Shown: positions 10,606 through 21,869, counted from the stretch's first letter. The stretch is DNA of 64,000 nucleotides from Megalobrama amblycephala (GCF_018812025.1 NC_063044.1:72081057-72145056); one strand, 5' to 3'. Numbers and translations: made by a program. The notes: generated by a model not told the origin, from the letters alone.

Positions 10606-11203
10606 AGTAATTCTTTGAGCATGATGTGGTAATGATCATTGCCTTAAATACAGAACTCATTTGGCATCACTTTATAATAGTAATGTGAAATATCTTGAGT
10701 AAAAACAGACACAAAATATATATAAGGCCATAAACATACCTGAGGTATTGGCAGGTCACGGATCCATCCTGATTTTCTGGTTGCAGACAACACTTGAATA
10801 AAAAAATGAACACTCTCAAGCGCCATCCACGGAAATGGTCGAGCACGAGGAAAAACACGAAGAATTCACCATTCGTTTAAAAAACATAAATGAATAAACA
10901 ACTTTCTTCTAATTCTACAGTTCATTAATGTGGTATCTACAGTGTTTAGTTTAAGTGTCGCCAGCGCATTGTTAGGCTATAATGCGAGAGTGATGTACCT
11001 CTCCGCTGACAGTTGGAATCCCAGTCCCTTTTCTCTTGCAAAACGGGAGATATTACAAAACTCACAGATATTACATGTGTGCGCTCAAACTTTGACCTGC
11101 ATGTGATGCAAGACGTGCAACATTATAGCACCCACCGACAGAAACATACAGTGGCACAAATGAACGAATGTTTAACAATATTTGCAGAGCATATATATAT
11201 ATA

Positions 11204-11265
<62 letters not shown>

Positions 11266-11632
11266 TACAGTAGGCATAAATCTTAGTAAATCAACTAACA
11301 TTAGTAGTAAAGAAGAAAGGGCCATAACCTGATACTGAGTTTCACAGTTCATTAATAGTTACTTAATAGTTATTCCTCCTGAAGCTGAATTAGTAGTTAC
11401 TTAATCGTAATTCTTCAGGAGGCATGACTGAATTGATTAGTTACTGATTAACTAATAGTTACTTAACACAATTAAAAAACGCTATGACATACTGATTAGT
11501 TAACACATATTCCTTAGTAGTTAATAGTAGTTACTTGAGTGTTAATGACGAACTACCGATTAATTCTGCAGTAATTCCTTATTAGTTATGCAGTAAGTAC
11601 GATACAGTATTCTAAAGTGTTACCTAATCATT

Positions 11633-12170
11633 TGTATGAAAAATCATTTGTGTGCGTGTTTGAGTATGGTTTGGAAGCTGAATGGAGACGGAGACGCGCG
11701 CGTGTACGAGCAAGATGATGCGGTCCGTCTCCGTCTCGCGCACATCCGGACAGACCTTTGCTGATGGCCTCTGACCATGACTATAAACATCTCTCTTTTT
11801 GCACAAACGGAGAAAGATGACGCAAAAGCAAAACTTTTTGAAATGCCTCCTGCTTTAGAAATGGCCACTGTGGTAGATGAAAAGAGACAATCTGCCCTTT
11901 TTGGATATTAATCATCTGGACTGATTGCGTGCTCTTTGATAACGTAATGTTGCGTGAATATCTGAAAATGTATGATTCCTGGTTCTTTTGTTGATCTGTC
12001 GTTGCTGTTTGCACGTTCAAATGAAATAAAATGTTTTGTTTTTACCAGGTCACAGACAACCGTCAACTGTATTTTTACTCAATGACAATTTAGTATTTAA
12101 ATCTTATAAGTTAACAGTTAATGTTCGGTTAATAAGCTGCGGTTGTCGGTCGGGAAAATTAACTGATATG
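11633..12170. other. Spacer, no gene recognised
   Basis: Moderately GC-balanced sequence with overlapping short ORFs on the minus strand in three frames and no domain. No terminal repeats. Confidence 0.35.
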
Positions 12171-12177
12171 AACATCC

Positions 12178-12236
<59 letters not shown>
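12171..12236. repeat. (AT)n microsatellite
   Basis: Uninterrupted AT dinucleotide run of about 60 bases. Confidence 0.95.
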
Positions 12237-12240
<4 letters not shown>

Positions 12241-12434
12241 TATTAAGTGAACACGCCTAAAAAGCTATCCCCTTGGCATTGATAAGTCAGACAAATCTGA
12301 AGTTAATTGCAAACAATATGCAAGTACAAGATCTATGTAGAAGGCGAGTCAGACTTGCTCATTGTTGGCAATTAACTTCAGAGGCATCTTATAAATGCCA
12401 AGGGGATAGCTTTTTAGGTTTATTCACACTTAAT
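12237..12434. repeat. Foldback MITE/hairpin of about 200 bp
   Basis: Arms pair as CCTAAAAAGCTATCCCCTTG with its inverse ending at 12418, then TCTGAAGTTAATTGC with GCAATTAACTTCAGA further in. Outer sequence TATTAAGTG pairs with CACTTAATA. The loop is about 60 bases. Confidence 0.82.
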
Positions 12435-13670
12435 AATTTCTTTATATATTAGGAGGATTAACACTAACATTACTTTGAAGGGCAGTTTTATTCAGTATAA
12501 TTGTCAGATGTTGCTATATGGCACTTAACAGTTATTCTTAGAAAAGAAGTTAACTGGCCAAGTAAGTCAGGCATGAAGGTAGATAATCATTTTTTGGATA
12601 AGCCAAAAAAGGGGTGGCAAAAATCTAATAACAAATAAAGAAGTGACAAACTTTTTATTATAAAGAACAAAGTTGCACATTAAATAAGGTCTAAAATTAT
12701 CAAATAAATCATTACAAAATCTTATTGTATGAATTAAATATAATTATTATTTTTTAGAGCTACAAAAAGTTATTTTCTCATTGTCTTAGGTTGTTTGATT
12801 AACATTAAGGACACATACTTTAGTAGGTTGATTAAGCTTACTGTCTCTTTAAGACCAAATAAGCACAGATTGGTTTATGACTCTATACTTACACTTAAGA
12901 CATAAACAAATGTTTTTATTAGAAAAAGAATACTGTGGAGATCGTTTTGTTTGTATGTGCCCTGTCGAGAACAAAAAGATTTTTTTTCGCTTGCTTTTTT
13001 GAAAGACGTCTCTGCGTGTGTGCACTTTTGAGTGCACTTAAACGCACGCGCGCGCACACACAGACGGAGAGCGAATTACAAACTGTCGCTCCACATACGT
13101 TGTTTTTCATTGCTCTATTCGCCAAATGTATGTTAATGGACTACAGTATGAGACACATAAGCGCAACCTTCTCTAAAGTTTACACATCTGACTGGAGCTG
13201 GACCAGACACATTCAATGGCATATGTGCTTATGTGTGTACAGAAAGCTGCTCATTTTAGCGCCTTTTTGCGATTAAATTGTTTAAAATCACTTGAATGTT
13301 AACATTTGCAAGCCTTTGAAACACGTGCAAATTATGAACTTTCCCCATTTAAATTTGCGTATTAATCCGCGAATCACATGCGAGCCGAACCATGGGTCGG
13401 ATCAACTGCGATTTGTCATAGCACTACCAGCTAACATTTTGTTCCACTTAATTTTCTTCCACAGAACACTTGTAAATATTATTAACGTAAATTGCATTCA
13501 ATAAAAATTGTGTCTAGCCTGGCTAATGCTTTGCCAAGCTGCAACGAAAGTAAGCTAACAGCTAGTCAATGCTAGCTTTGTTCGCGCCATAAAAGTTGGA
13601 GCCACTTTCATATTACCCAAAATTTGCACTACTTTACTCAGACATGATAAATAATTTGATGTTGTCCTGA
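12435..13670. other. Intergenic sequence without recognised gene
   Basis: AT-rich. A short CpG-containing patch (ACGCACGCGCGCGCACACAC) lies at 13040-13062. The ORFs seen here overlap on both strands and show no domain. Confidence 0.35.
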
Positions 13671-13749
13671 TTAATTACGGAAGCCCTGAACCGCAAGGTG
13701 AAAAAAAAAAAAAAAACCTTGGTGGGGAGGGAAAAAAAAAAACGAAAAC

Positions 13750-13975
13750 TTATCTCGTTATTTCAACATAATAAGTCGTTATAACGACATAATATCTCGT
13801 TATTTCAACATAATAAGTCGTTATAACGACATAATATCTCGTTATTTCAAGATATTAAGTCGTTATAACGACATAATATCTCGTTATTTCAACATAATAA
13901 GTCGTTATAACGACATAATATCTCGTTATTTCAACATAATAAGTCGTTATAACGACATAATAACTCTTCATTATC
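13750..13975 (+). repeat. 42-bp minisatellite, array 1 (about 5 copies)
   Basis: Unit contains CGTTATAACGACATAATATC followed by TCGTTATTTCAACATAATAAG. CGTTATAACG is itself a perfect palindrome. Confidence 0.93.
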
Positions 13976-14008
13976 TATCAAGTATGATAAAGGACGTATA
14001 CTTATCAA

Positions 14009-14098
14009 TGTCCTCAGTGGCGCAATGTTAAAGTATTGGACCGCCAGTATAGCTTTTACTGCGATCGCCGCGGTTTCGAATCCGCCTTTTGCCGAGTT
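14009..14098 (+). repeat. tRNA-Arg-like SINE-type module
   Basis: CAGTGGCGCAATGTTAAAG followed by ATTGGAC resembles the D-arm and anticodon-arm start of vertebrate tRNA-Arg. GGTTTCGAATCC at 14072 matches the pol III B box, and TGGCGCAATG the A box. Acceptor pairing is lost, so it is tRNA-derived and not a functional tRNA. Downstream body: CATTTATTTTCAATAAAAAT. Confidence 0.6.
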
Positions 14099-14444
14099 CG
14101 TTCTTCTCTAGTTTCACATCACATATCAAAAAAGGCATTTATTTTCAATAAAAATTAAAACTATGTTATAAAAGTGCAAATAACCTGTATAACGAGTGTT
14201 TAATAACATTAAAAGTATTTATTGGGCAGGGTTAGCAGCATGTTCGATATTACCCACTAGAGGGCAGAATAAGACAGGGAATCAATTAAAGAACGCAATA
14301 GTTATGTTGAACTACTGTTACAAGTTGGTGCTCCAAAATCCCAGAGGTTTATCATGGGAATTTGCATTCATCCCAGGCTAACCTTTATTGATGTTAAATT
14401 TATTAGACCATAGTAAATAAAACAATTTACAGTGCAAATGTCAG

Positions 14445-15430
14445 GGGTGTCAAACTTACAGCCCGGTGTCCAATCTGATTTGAACTATAATAAAACATAG
14501 AGATGCACTAGTCCAGGGGCCAAAAACGTTTTTAAGCGTTTTTTTTTTTATTATTATTATTCTGGGTTTGCAAACAAACTGCTTTGTAATATTTTCCCAA
14601 AATTTCATCTGTGTATTTACGAAGTATGTAAGCAGGACTTTAACACGCTGAATACGGACACAAAGAGAACAGACCCGCCAGCAGAGGAACTACTGTACCA
14701 TGCACAAGCTCACTGTTTGCGAAAAATAGGGAGAATAATATAAATATTACAGTGGGATTGATATGAATATATCTCCGAAGGCAACTGTTTTTAAGAAAAG
14801 TTTTGATGGCTTTTCCTCTTATCTCCATATAAAGTAGTAATATTCATTTAGTCCGTCTGCTGATTTTGTTTTGTTATGTAGCATAATTTCACAAAGCTAA
14901 AGTCAGACCAGACCTAGTTTTTGCTGTTAATCTTGAAATTATTCAGTAATTTAGATTAAAAACAACTGCTCATGCTCATGTGCATAACATCTTTGACTAT
15001 GATAAAAATGCCTCTAATATCCAAATGCCAGTGTTTGCCTCTAATATCAAAGAGATATTTGTTTAAGGCCAGTTTGGCCTGTGAAAAAATAAACAACAAA
15101 TAAATTTGCTTTAAAAAAAATCTGCAACCAGTATCAGAATCAGACGTTTTGCTTCTTATAAAAATTGAAATTGGCCATGATAAATCAAAATAGATGCTAA
15201 TAAAAAATATTAAATAAAAAATAATTTTAAAAATCGAATAGTCTTTTCACTGTAAACAAAACAAAACAAAAAAAATGCAGTTTTCTTGCAAATTAATTTG
15301 TTGTTCATATGTTTAATATTAATGTAACTATCAGCGCACTAAAGTTATTATAAGACGAAGGTAATTCGGCCCGCATATGGTTCATTTCTTTCCAGTCCGT
15401 CCCTCAAACTAAAATGAGTTTGACACCCCT
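14445..15430. mobile_element. hAT-like insertion inside the foldback (chimeric or degraded)
   Basis: Begins CAGGGGTGTCAAACTTACAG and ends with GTTTGACACCCCT, the hAT-type terminus. The first part (to about 14590) is also present in the two inner arms, near 16230-16290 and 17800-17960, without the remainder, so those are truncated copies. No transposase and no matching 8-bp duplication. Confidence 0.55.
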
Positions 15431-15884
15431 ACTGTAGATGCTATTTACACTAAGTGAAAATACCGATACATCCTATTTATACTAAATGACAATAGCAGCA
15501 TTTTCACGATATGCTATTTATACTAGGTGAAAATAGCGATATATTCTATTGACACCATGTAAAAGTAGCTTATCAGTTCTTTGCAAGAAGTGTAAATAGT
15601 ATTTAGATGCTGTAGGCTGGTATTGGCAGATACTATTTGTACCTCAGTATTTTTGTACAGGATGCAATAATATCATATAGAGTGATTATATTTATTAAAA
15701 TTATTAAATGGATGCTGCATTATTGGGAGAAAAAAACCCCTCCACTTTCCACCAACCCTACTCAATGAACACTTTTAATATTATTAAACACTTGTTCACA
15801 TTTTATTTCCACTTTTTGAACATTATTTTCATTTTATTGAAAATGTATATGATGAGAAAATAGGAGTGAGCTCTATTATTGGGT

Positions 15885-15975
15885 GAGCTCTGCAAAATGC
15901 TGATTCGACCCTGCGATCGCTGTAAAAGCCAAAATCTGAAACCCTACATGCTATTGTTACGCCACTGAATACATC
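15885..15975 (-). repeat. Diverged tRNA-like module (left inner arm)
   Basis: Read on the minus strand: CAGTGGCGTAACAATAGC, later GGGTCGAATCAGC. The mirror copy lies at 18118-18215. Both are followed by TTTTCAATAAAATG, the same body start as the other modules. Confidence 0.55.
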
Positions 15976-16624
15976 GAATTACAACTGTCCCTTTTTAAAC
16001 TTCAGTGGCCCAACCAGACATTGGAGCTATACTGTAAAGAGTGTTTGTCAACAAGGGACGCTATTTGCACTTACTGTAAATAGACACTCCGTGTCCTATT
16101 ATTTCAATATATTAGCACCTATTTTGATTTTTATATCTTTAGAAAATATTACAAAGCAGTTTGTTTGCAAGCCCAGAATAATAATTAAAAAAAAACGTAA
16201 AAAACGTTTTTGGCCCCTGGACTAGTGCATCTCTATGTTTTATTATAGTTCAAATCAGATTGGACACCGGGCTGTAAGTTTGACACCCCTGACATTTGCA
16301 CTGTAAATTGTTTTATTTACTATGGTCTAATAAATTTAACCTCAATGAAGGTTAGCCTGGGATGAACGCAAATTCTCATGATAAACCTCTGGGATTTTGG
16401 AGCACCAACTTGTAACAGTAGTTCAACATAACTATTGCGTTCTTTAATTGATTCCCTGTCTTATTCTGCCCTCTAGTGGGTAATATCGAACATGCTGCTA
16501 ACCCTGCCCAATAAATACTTTTAATGTTATTAAACACTCGTTATACAGGTTACTTGCACTTTTATAACATAGTTTTAATTTTTATTGAAAATAAATGCCT
16601 TTTTTGATATGTGATGTGAAACTA

Positions 16625-16725
16625 GAGAAGAACGAACTCGGCAAAAGGCGGATTCGAAACCGCGGCGATCGCAGTAAAAGCTATACTGGCGGTCCAATAC
16701 TTTAACATTGCGCCACTGGGGACAT
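16625..16725 (-). repeat. tRNA-Arg-like module, inverse copy
   Basis: Inverse of the 14009 module (GGATTCGAAACC, CATTGCGCCACTGGGGAC), at the outer edge of the left inner arm. Confidence 0.6.
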
Positions 16726-16754
16726 TGATAAGTGTACGTCCTTTATCATACTTG

Positions 16755-17330
16755 ATAGATAATGAAGAGTTATTATGTTGAAATAACGACTTATTATGTT
16801 GAAATAACGAGATATTATGTCGTTATAACGAGATATTATGTCGTTATAACGACTTAATATCTTGAAATAACGAGATATTATGTCGTTATAACGACTTAAT
16901 ATCTTGAAATAACGAGATATTATGTCGTTATAACGACTTATTATGTTGAAATAACGAGATATTATGTCGTTATAACGACTTATTATGTTGAAATAACGAG
17001 ATATTATGTCGTTATAACGACTTAATATCTTGAAATAACGAGATATTATGTCGTTATAACGACTTATTATGTTGAAATAACGAGATATTATGTCGTTATA
17101 ACGACTTATTATGTTGAAATAACGAGATGTTATGTCGTTATAACGACTTAATATCTTGAAATAACGAGATATTATGTCGTTATAACGACTTATTATGTTG
17201 AAATAACGAGATATTATGTTGAAATAACGACTTAATATCTTGATATAACGACATATCTCGTTATTTCAACATAATAAGTCGTTATAACGACATAATAAGT
17301 CGTTATTTCAACATAATAACTCTTCATTAT
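16755..17330 (-). repeat. 42-bp minisatellite, array 2 (central, about 13 copies)
   Basis: The same unit in inverse orientation with variants (TTAATATCTTGAAATAACG alternating with TTATTATGTTGAAATAACG). Near 17240-17330 the orientation flips back to plus, marking the symmetry point of the inner palindrome. Confidence 0.92.
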
Positions 17331-17368
17331 CTATCAAGTATGATAAAGGACGTACACTTATCAATGTC

Positions 17369-17455
17369 CCCAGTGGCGTAACGCTAACGTATTGAACCGC
17401 CAGTCTAGCTTTTACTGCGATCGCCGCGGTTTCGAATCCGCCTTTTGCCGAGTTC
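17369..17455 (+). repeat. tRNA-Arg-like module, third copy
   Basis: CAGTGGCGTAACGCTAACG with B box GGTTTCGAATCC. The A box (TGGCGTAACG) is closer to the pol III consensus than in copy 1. Confidence 0.6.
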
Positions 17456-18117
17456 GTTCTTCTCTAGTTTCACATCACATATCAAAAAGGCATTCATTTT
17501 CAATAAAAATTAAAACTATGTTATAAAAGTGCAAGTAACCTGTATAACGAGTGTTTAATAACATTAAAAGTATTTATTGGGCAGGGTTAGCAGCATGTTC
17601 GATATTACCCACTAGAGGGCAGAATAAGACAGGGAATCAATTAAAGAACGCAATAGTTATGTTGAACTACTGTTACAATTTGGTGCTCCAAAATCCCAGA
17701 GGTTTATCATGGGAATTTGCGTTCATCCCAGGCTAACCTTCATTGAGGTTAAATTTATTAGACCATAGTAAATAAAACAATTTACAGTGCAAATGTCAGG
17801 GGTGTCAAACTTACAGCCCGGTGTCCAATCTGATTTGAACTATAATAAAACATAGAGATGCACTAGTCCAGGGGCCAAAAACGTTTTTTACGTTTTTTTT
17901 TTTAATTATTATTCTGGGCTTGCAAACAAACTGCTTTGTAATATTTTCTAAAGATATAAAAATCAAAATAGGTGCTAATATATTGAAATAATAGGACACG
18001 GAGTGTCTATTTACAGTAAGTGCAAATAGCGTCCCTTGTTGACAAACACTCTTTACAGTATAGTTCCAATGTCTGGTTGGGCCACTGAAGTTTAAAAAGG
18101 GACAGTTGTAATTCGAT

Positions 18118-18215
18118 GTATTCAGTGGCGTAACAATAGCATGTAGGGTTTCAGATTTTGGCTTTTACAGCGATCGCTGCAGGGTCGAATCAGCATTTTG
18201 CAGAGCTCACCCAAT
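18118..18215 (+). repeat. Diverged tRNA-like module (right inner arm)
   Basis: Plus-strand mirror of the 15885 module, with A-box-like TGGCGTAACAA and B-box-like GGGTCGAATC. Confidence 0.55.
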
Positions 18216-18944
18216 AATAGAGCTCACTCCTATTTTCTCATCATATACATTTTCAATAAAATGAAAATAATGTTCAAAAAGTGGAAATAAAATGTGAACA
18301 AGTGTTTAATAATATTAAAAGTGTTCATTGAGTAGGGTTGGTGGAAAGTGGAGGGTTTTTTTTCTCCCAATAATGCAGCATCCATTTAATAATTTTAATA
18401 AATATAATCACTCTATATGATATTATTGCATCCTGTACAAAAACACTGAGGTACAAATAGTATCTGCCAATACCAGCCTACAGCATCTAAATACTATTTA
18501 CACTTCTTGCAAAGAACTGATAAGCTTTTACATGGTGTCAATAGAATATATCGCTATTTTCACCTAGTATAAATAGCATATCGTGAAAATGCTGCTATTG
18601 TCATTTAGTATAAATAGGATGTCTAATAAATTTATGGTCTAATAAATTTAACCTCAATAAAGGTTAGCCTGGGATGAACGCAAATTCCCATGATAAACCT
18701 CTGGGATTTTGGAGCACCAAATTGTAACAGTAGTTCAACATAACTATTGCGCTGTTTAATTGATTCCCTGTCTTATTCTGCCCTCTAGTGGGTAATATCG
18801 AACATGCTGCTAATCCTGCCCAATAAATACTTTGAATTTTATTAAACACTCGTTAGGCAGGTTATTTGCACTTTTATAACATTGCTTTAATTTCTATTGA
18901 AAATAAATGCCTTTTTTGATATGTGAAGTGAAACTAGAGAAGAA

Positions 18945-19035
18945 CGAACTCGGCAAAAGGCGGATTCGAACCGCGGCGATCGCAGTAAAAGCTAGACTAG
19001 CGGTCCAATACTTTAACATTGCGCCACTGGGGACG
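18945..19035 (-). repeat. tRNA-Arg-like module, fourth copy
   Basis: Inverse copy with B box inverse GGATTCGAACC, one base shorter than the others and nearest the true GGTTCGAATCC consensus. Confidence 0.6.
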
Positions 19036-19069
19036 TTATCACAGGAATGTCCTTTATCATACTTGATAG

Positions 19070-19507
19070 ATAATAAAGAGTTATTATGTTGAAATAACGA
19101 CTTATTATGTTGAAATAACGAGATATTATGTCGTTATAACGAGATATTATGTCGTTATAACGACTTAATATCTTGAAATAACGAGATATTATGTTGAAAT
19201 AACGAGGTATTATGTCGTTATAACGACTTATTATGTTGAAATAACGAGATATTATGTCGTTATAACGACTTAATATCTTGAAATAACGAGATATTATGTC
19301 GTTATAACGACTTATTATGTTGAAATAACGAGATATTATGTCGTTATAACGACTTAATATCTTGAAATAACGAGATATTATGTCGTTATAACGACTTATT
19401 ATGTTGAAATAACGAGATATTATGTCGTTATAACGACTTATTATGTTGAAATAACGAGATATTATGTCGTTATAACGACTTATTATGTTGAAATAACGAG
19501 ATAACTT
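19070..19507 (-). repeat. 42-bp minisatellite, array 3 (about 10 copies)
   Basis: Inverse orientation units with the same two variants. A 182-codon open frame across it encodes only repeated ISRYFNI/ISRYNDI and is a by-product of the 42-base period. Confidence 0.93.
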
Positions 19508-19585
19508 TTCGATTTTTTTTTTTTCCTCCCTACCAAGTTTTTTTTTTTTTTTTTTCACCATGCGGTTCAGGGCTTCCGTAATTAA

Positions 19586-20330
19586 TAAATCTTAAATGAA
19601 TTATGAATTCTTTATTTTTGTTTCATCTGGAAAAAAGTACATGAACATGTCAAAGAAACATGAACAAAGTTTAAACGGATCAATAATAATCAACATGTAA
19701 TCAGCAACAGTTCGAAATATGTAGAGTTAATATAGGATGTGACGGGAACTCGATTGAAACTATGCTCAGCGTGAATGTTGATGCTTTTTAAGGAAACTGA
19801 ACACAAGACTTACCTCAAGTTCAACGTATGGCGTCGAAAAGGGATGATTCAGTCAGGCGTTGAGTTTTATCTCACCCGTTGTGCACACGCCCCTCCAGTG
19901 ATGAGCTGAGCGTACGTGCTGACGCTTTCTGCAGTAACCGTTGAAATCGGCTTCATACTGGCAAAAGGGTCTGAGCCGAGTATAGCCCTCAAGCCGTGCA
20001 CCCGATACAGTAGATGGCAGTATGCAACTATGAAGTTGCTTCGCAACCCGCCATTAAAACTCAAAAGAAGAAGCGCTGTATTAGAGGTATAAATACAGTT
20101 CTGTTTCTCGCATAAACCGATCGTTTCGTGTCTTAGGACATCAACAAGCAGCAGGGTTTAATTTGGAATTGTCTGTGCATGTTTTGTTTTTTACTGTCTT
20201 AGATTTTGTTACGGACAGACTAAAACGGTTGGAGTTAAAAATCTACATTTGTGTTAAAGAAAGTCACCTACATTGAATGGCCTCCATTAAAACCATCCTT
20301 GATTTAACATAAGCCAGTCATTTCCAGAAG
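19586..20330. other. Spacer containing a leader homologous to the palindromic element
   Basis: No ORF with a domain. At 20081-20143 the sequence GTATAAATACAG, then AAACCGATCGTTTCGTGTC and TAGGACATCAA matches the region just upstream of exon B at 9818-9872. Confidence 0.5.
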
Positions 20331-20599
20331 TGGTCCAGATCATACAGCCAGAGCTGGGTTACCAGTCACGGTGAACATGAATCGGCCCAGTGCTTACAGC
20401 CGTAACAAAAATGCATGTGCCAGAGCGAGCTGCGGGGCACAATCGGCCCGTTTAACACACGCCGATGCCGAGTCTTAGCCGCAGGTGCCGCAGGACAGCC
20501 GAGCTCGGGCCGATTATACATGCTAGCTGGGTGAGGAGCATGAATGCTAATGTGAATAAAGTCTTGAATGAGGGGACAGATGGATTGACATAGTCTAAG

Positions 20600-20785
20600 T
20601 TCCACCAGTGATGAAGCTGACCAAAAATCAACGTTGATTCAATGTTGTCTTTTTCAACACTGAAAAGCATTGAAAGTTCAACATTGAATCAATGTTATTT
20701 AGCATTGAATTTTCAATCTCAACCAAAATGATGATTCTGATAGAATTTCAACATTGAATCAATGTCACCTTGCTATCTGGGTTGT
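20600..20785. repeat. Short palindromic tandem motif (TTCAACATTGAATCAATGTT)
   Basis: Three imperfect copies of a self-complementary 20-mer near 20625, 20677 and 20748, separated by AT-rich spacers. No gene. Confidence 0.6.
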
Positions 20786-20794
20786 CTTCTTCCT

Positions 20795-20997
20795 TCCACA
20801 TTTACATTTACATTTACATTTATTCATTTGGCAGACGCTTTTATCCAAAGCGACTTACAAGTGAGGAATGCAACAAGCGAGTCATCATGACGAGGCAAAT
20901 AGACAAGAAGTGCTCATAATACAAGTTATAGGCAGTGCTCAGATTATCCTAAGCTACAATAGAGAGGGATTAGAGGAAGTGAAAGGATAGGAATAAG

Positions 20998-21036
<39 letters not shown>

Positions 21037-21605
21037 GAGGTTAAGTGCTCACGAAAGAGATGGGTTTTCAGCTGTCTTTTGAATATTGCCAGGGATTCAG
21101 CATTCCGGATGGAGACAGGAAGATCATTCCACCAGCAAGAACAGTGAATGAGAATGTTCTGGAAAGTGATTTCGTGCCTCTCTGTGATGGTACCACAAGC
21201 CTTCGCTCCTTTAATGAGCGTAGGCTTCTGGTAGGAGTGTAGACTCGTAAGAGTGAGTGGAAGTAGGAGGGTGCTGAGCCTGTGGTAGATCTGTAAGCAA
21301 GCGTCAACGCCTTGAATTTAATGTGAGCAGTGCAGAGAGATGAAGAGAGGCGTGACGTGGGCTCTTTTGGGCTCGTTAAAGATGAGACGTGCTGCAGCGT
21401 TCTGAATCATTTGTAGAGGCGTGATTGTGCATGATGGCAGTCCAGCCAGAAGAGCATTGCAGTAATCAAGCCTAGAAATGACCAGAGCCTGGACCAGAAG
21501 TTGTGTTGCATGTTCTGTTAGAAAGGGCCTGATTTCCCTGATGTTGTGTAGTGCAAATCTGCATGACCGAGCTTCCCTGACAAACTTGATCATTACTACA
21601 ATTAC
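20795..21605 (-). mobile_element. L2-type LINE, 3' end with C-terminal ORF2 fragment
   Basis: On the minus strand the C-terminal reverse-transcriptase region is readable in pieces: ISRLDYCNALLAGLPSCTI, then QNAAARLIFNEPKRAHVTPL, and, after a frameshift, RSLKERRLVVPSQRGTKSLS. The 3' end is TTGGCAGACGCTTTTATCC-type sequence closing with a short TTTACA repeat tail at 20799-20823, as in L2-clade elements that end in microsatellites. A poly-T run (21002-21030) interrupts the 3' region. The 5' portion is missing, so this is a 5'-truncated dead insertion. Confidence 0.85.
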
Positions 21606-21869
21606 ATATAAGAATAACATTTTTAAAAATAAAATTACATTATTAGAAACAGTTTAAAATGAAATGATTTGGAGAGGAACTTCATCTTTGAGTCTATCTG
21701 AATCTCACACTGCTGCTCCTGAAGATGAATTTTGACAACTGTGGATGATGTCTTTTTAGGGGGATTGATTCCAATTCTGAATCCTTGTTCTGGAACCGAT
21801 GGAATCTATTCTAGAACCAGTTCTTCACTGTTTGATTCTTTTTTAACAAAAGATTGGAGGAACATGTTC

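Larger units (their letters stand above)
9324..10826 (-). pseudogene. Mirror-image copy of the same candidate gene (minus strand), frameshifted
   Basis: On the minus strand, exon A (10740-10826) and exon B (9324-9581) have the same layout as the plus-strand gene, because each palindrome arm carries both exons in converging orientation. Exon A is identical in protein. Exon B has six A residues instead of seven in the run encoding EEKKK, so the last residues are out of frame (EEKRRMACLLTLPEKNN). The body of exon B up to REPLRSIIEEK is conserved. It therefore looks like the decaying partner of the intact plus-strand copy. Confidence 0.45.
7618..11624. mobile_element. 4-kb palindromic DNA element (hAT-like), 8-bp target duplication
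   Basis: Ends read GTTAACACTTTAGAATACTG on the left and the inverse of GGTAACACTTTAGAATACTG on the right. The 8-bp repeat TAATCATT flanks it at 7610-7617 and 11625-11632. Nearly the whole interior is an inverted repeat: the left arm (to about 9682) is mirrored by the right arm (from about 9763) around a loop of roughly 80 bases. The arms differ by scattered substitutions, by the copy number of an 89-bp subterminal repeat, by (AT)n length and by a 1-base indel. No DDE or RNase-H-like transposase was recognised, so it is probably mobilised in trans. The hAT-like label rests on the 8-bp duplication. Confidence 0.85.
13675..19581. mobile_element. 5.9-kb composite foldback element, TTAA target site
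   Basis: The outer ends are exact inverses: TTACGGAAGCCCTGAACCGC at left and its complement ending at 19581, each bordered by TTAA (13671-13674 and 19582-19585). Inside the ends come poly-A/poly-T, GGGAGG/CCTCCC and a 42-bp minisatellite. The order is a plus module (13975-14590), an inserted hAT-like piece (about 14445-15430), a minus module (15435-16745), the central minisatellite, a plus module (17330-18640), a minus module (18640-19070) and the third minisatellite. No transposase is present. TTAA duplications are known for piggyBac and Kolobok elements; which applies cannot be decided here. Confidence 0.8.

Noticed and set aside
12935..13276. 113-codon plus-strand ORF
   Set aside because: Overlapped by several minus-strand ORFs in a CpG/CA-rich patch, with no domain, splice or promoter support.
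14009..14098. Functional tRNA gene
   Set aside because: A and B boxes are present, but the acceptor stem does not pair and the same module recurs in mirrored copies, so it is a tRNA-derived repeat.
16755..17330. CRISPR-like array
   Set aside because: Units are contiguous with no unique spacers, the context is vertebrate, and the pattern is a minisatellite.
19013..19561. 182-codon minus-strand ORF with ISRY repeats
   Set aside because: It is the translation of the 42-bp minisatellite, whose period is a multiple of three; no unique protein sequence.
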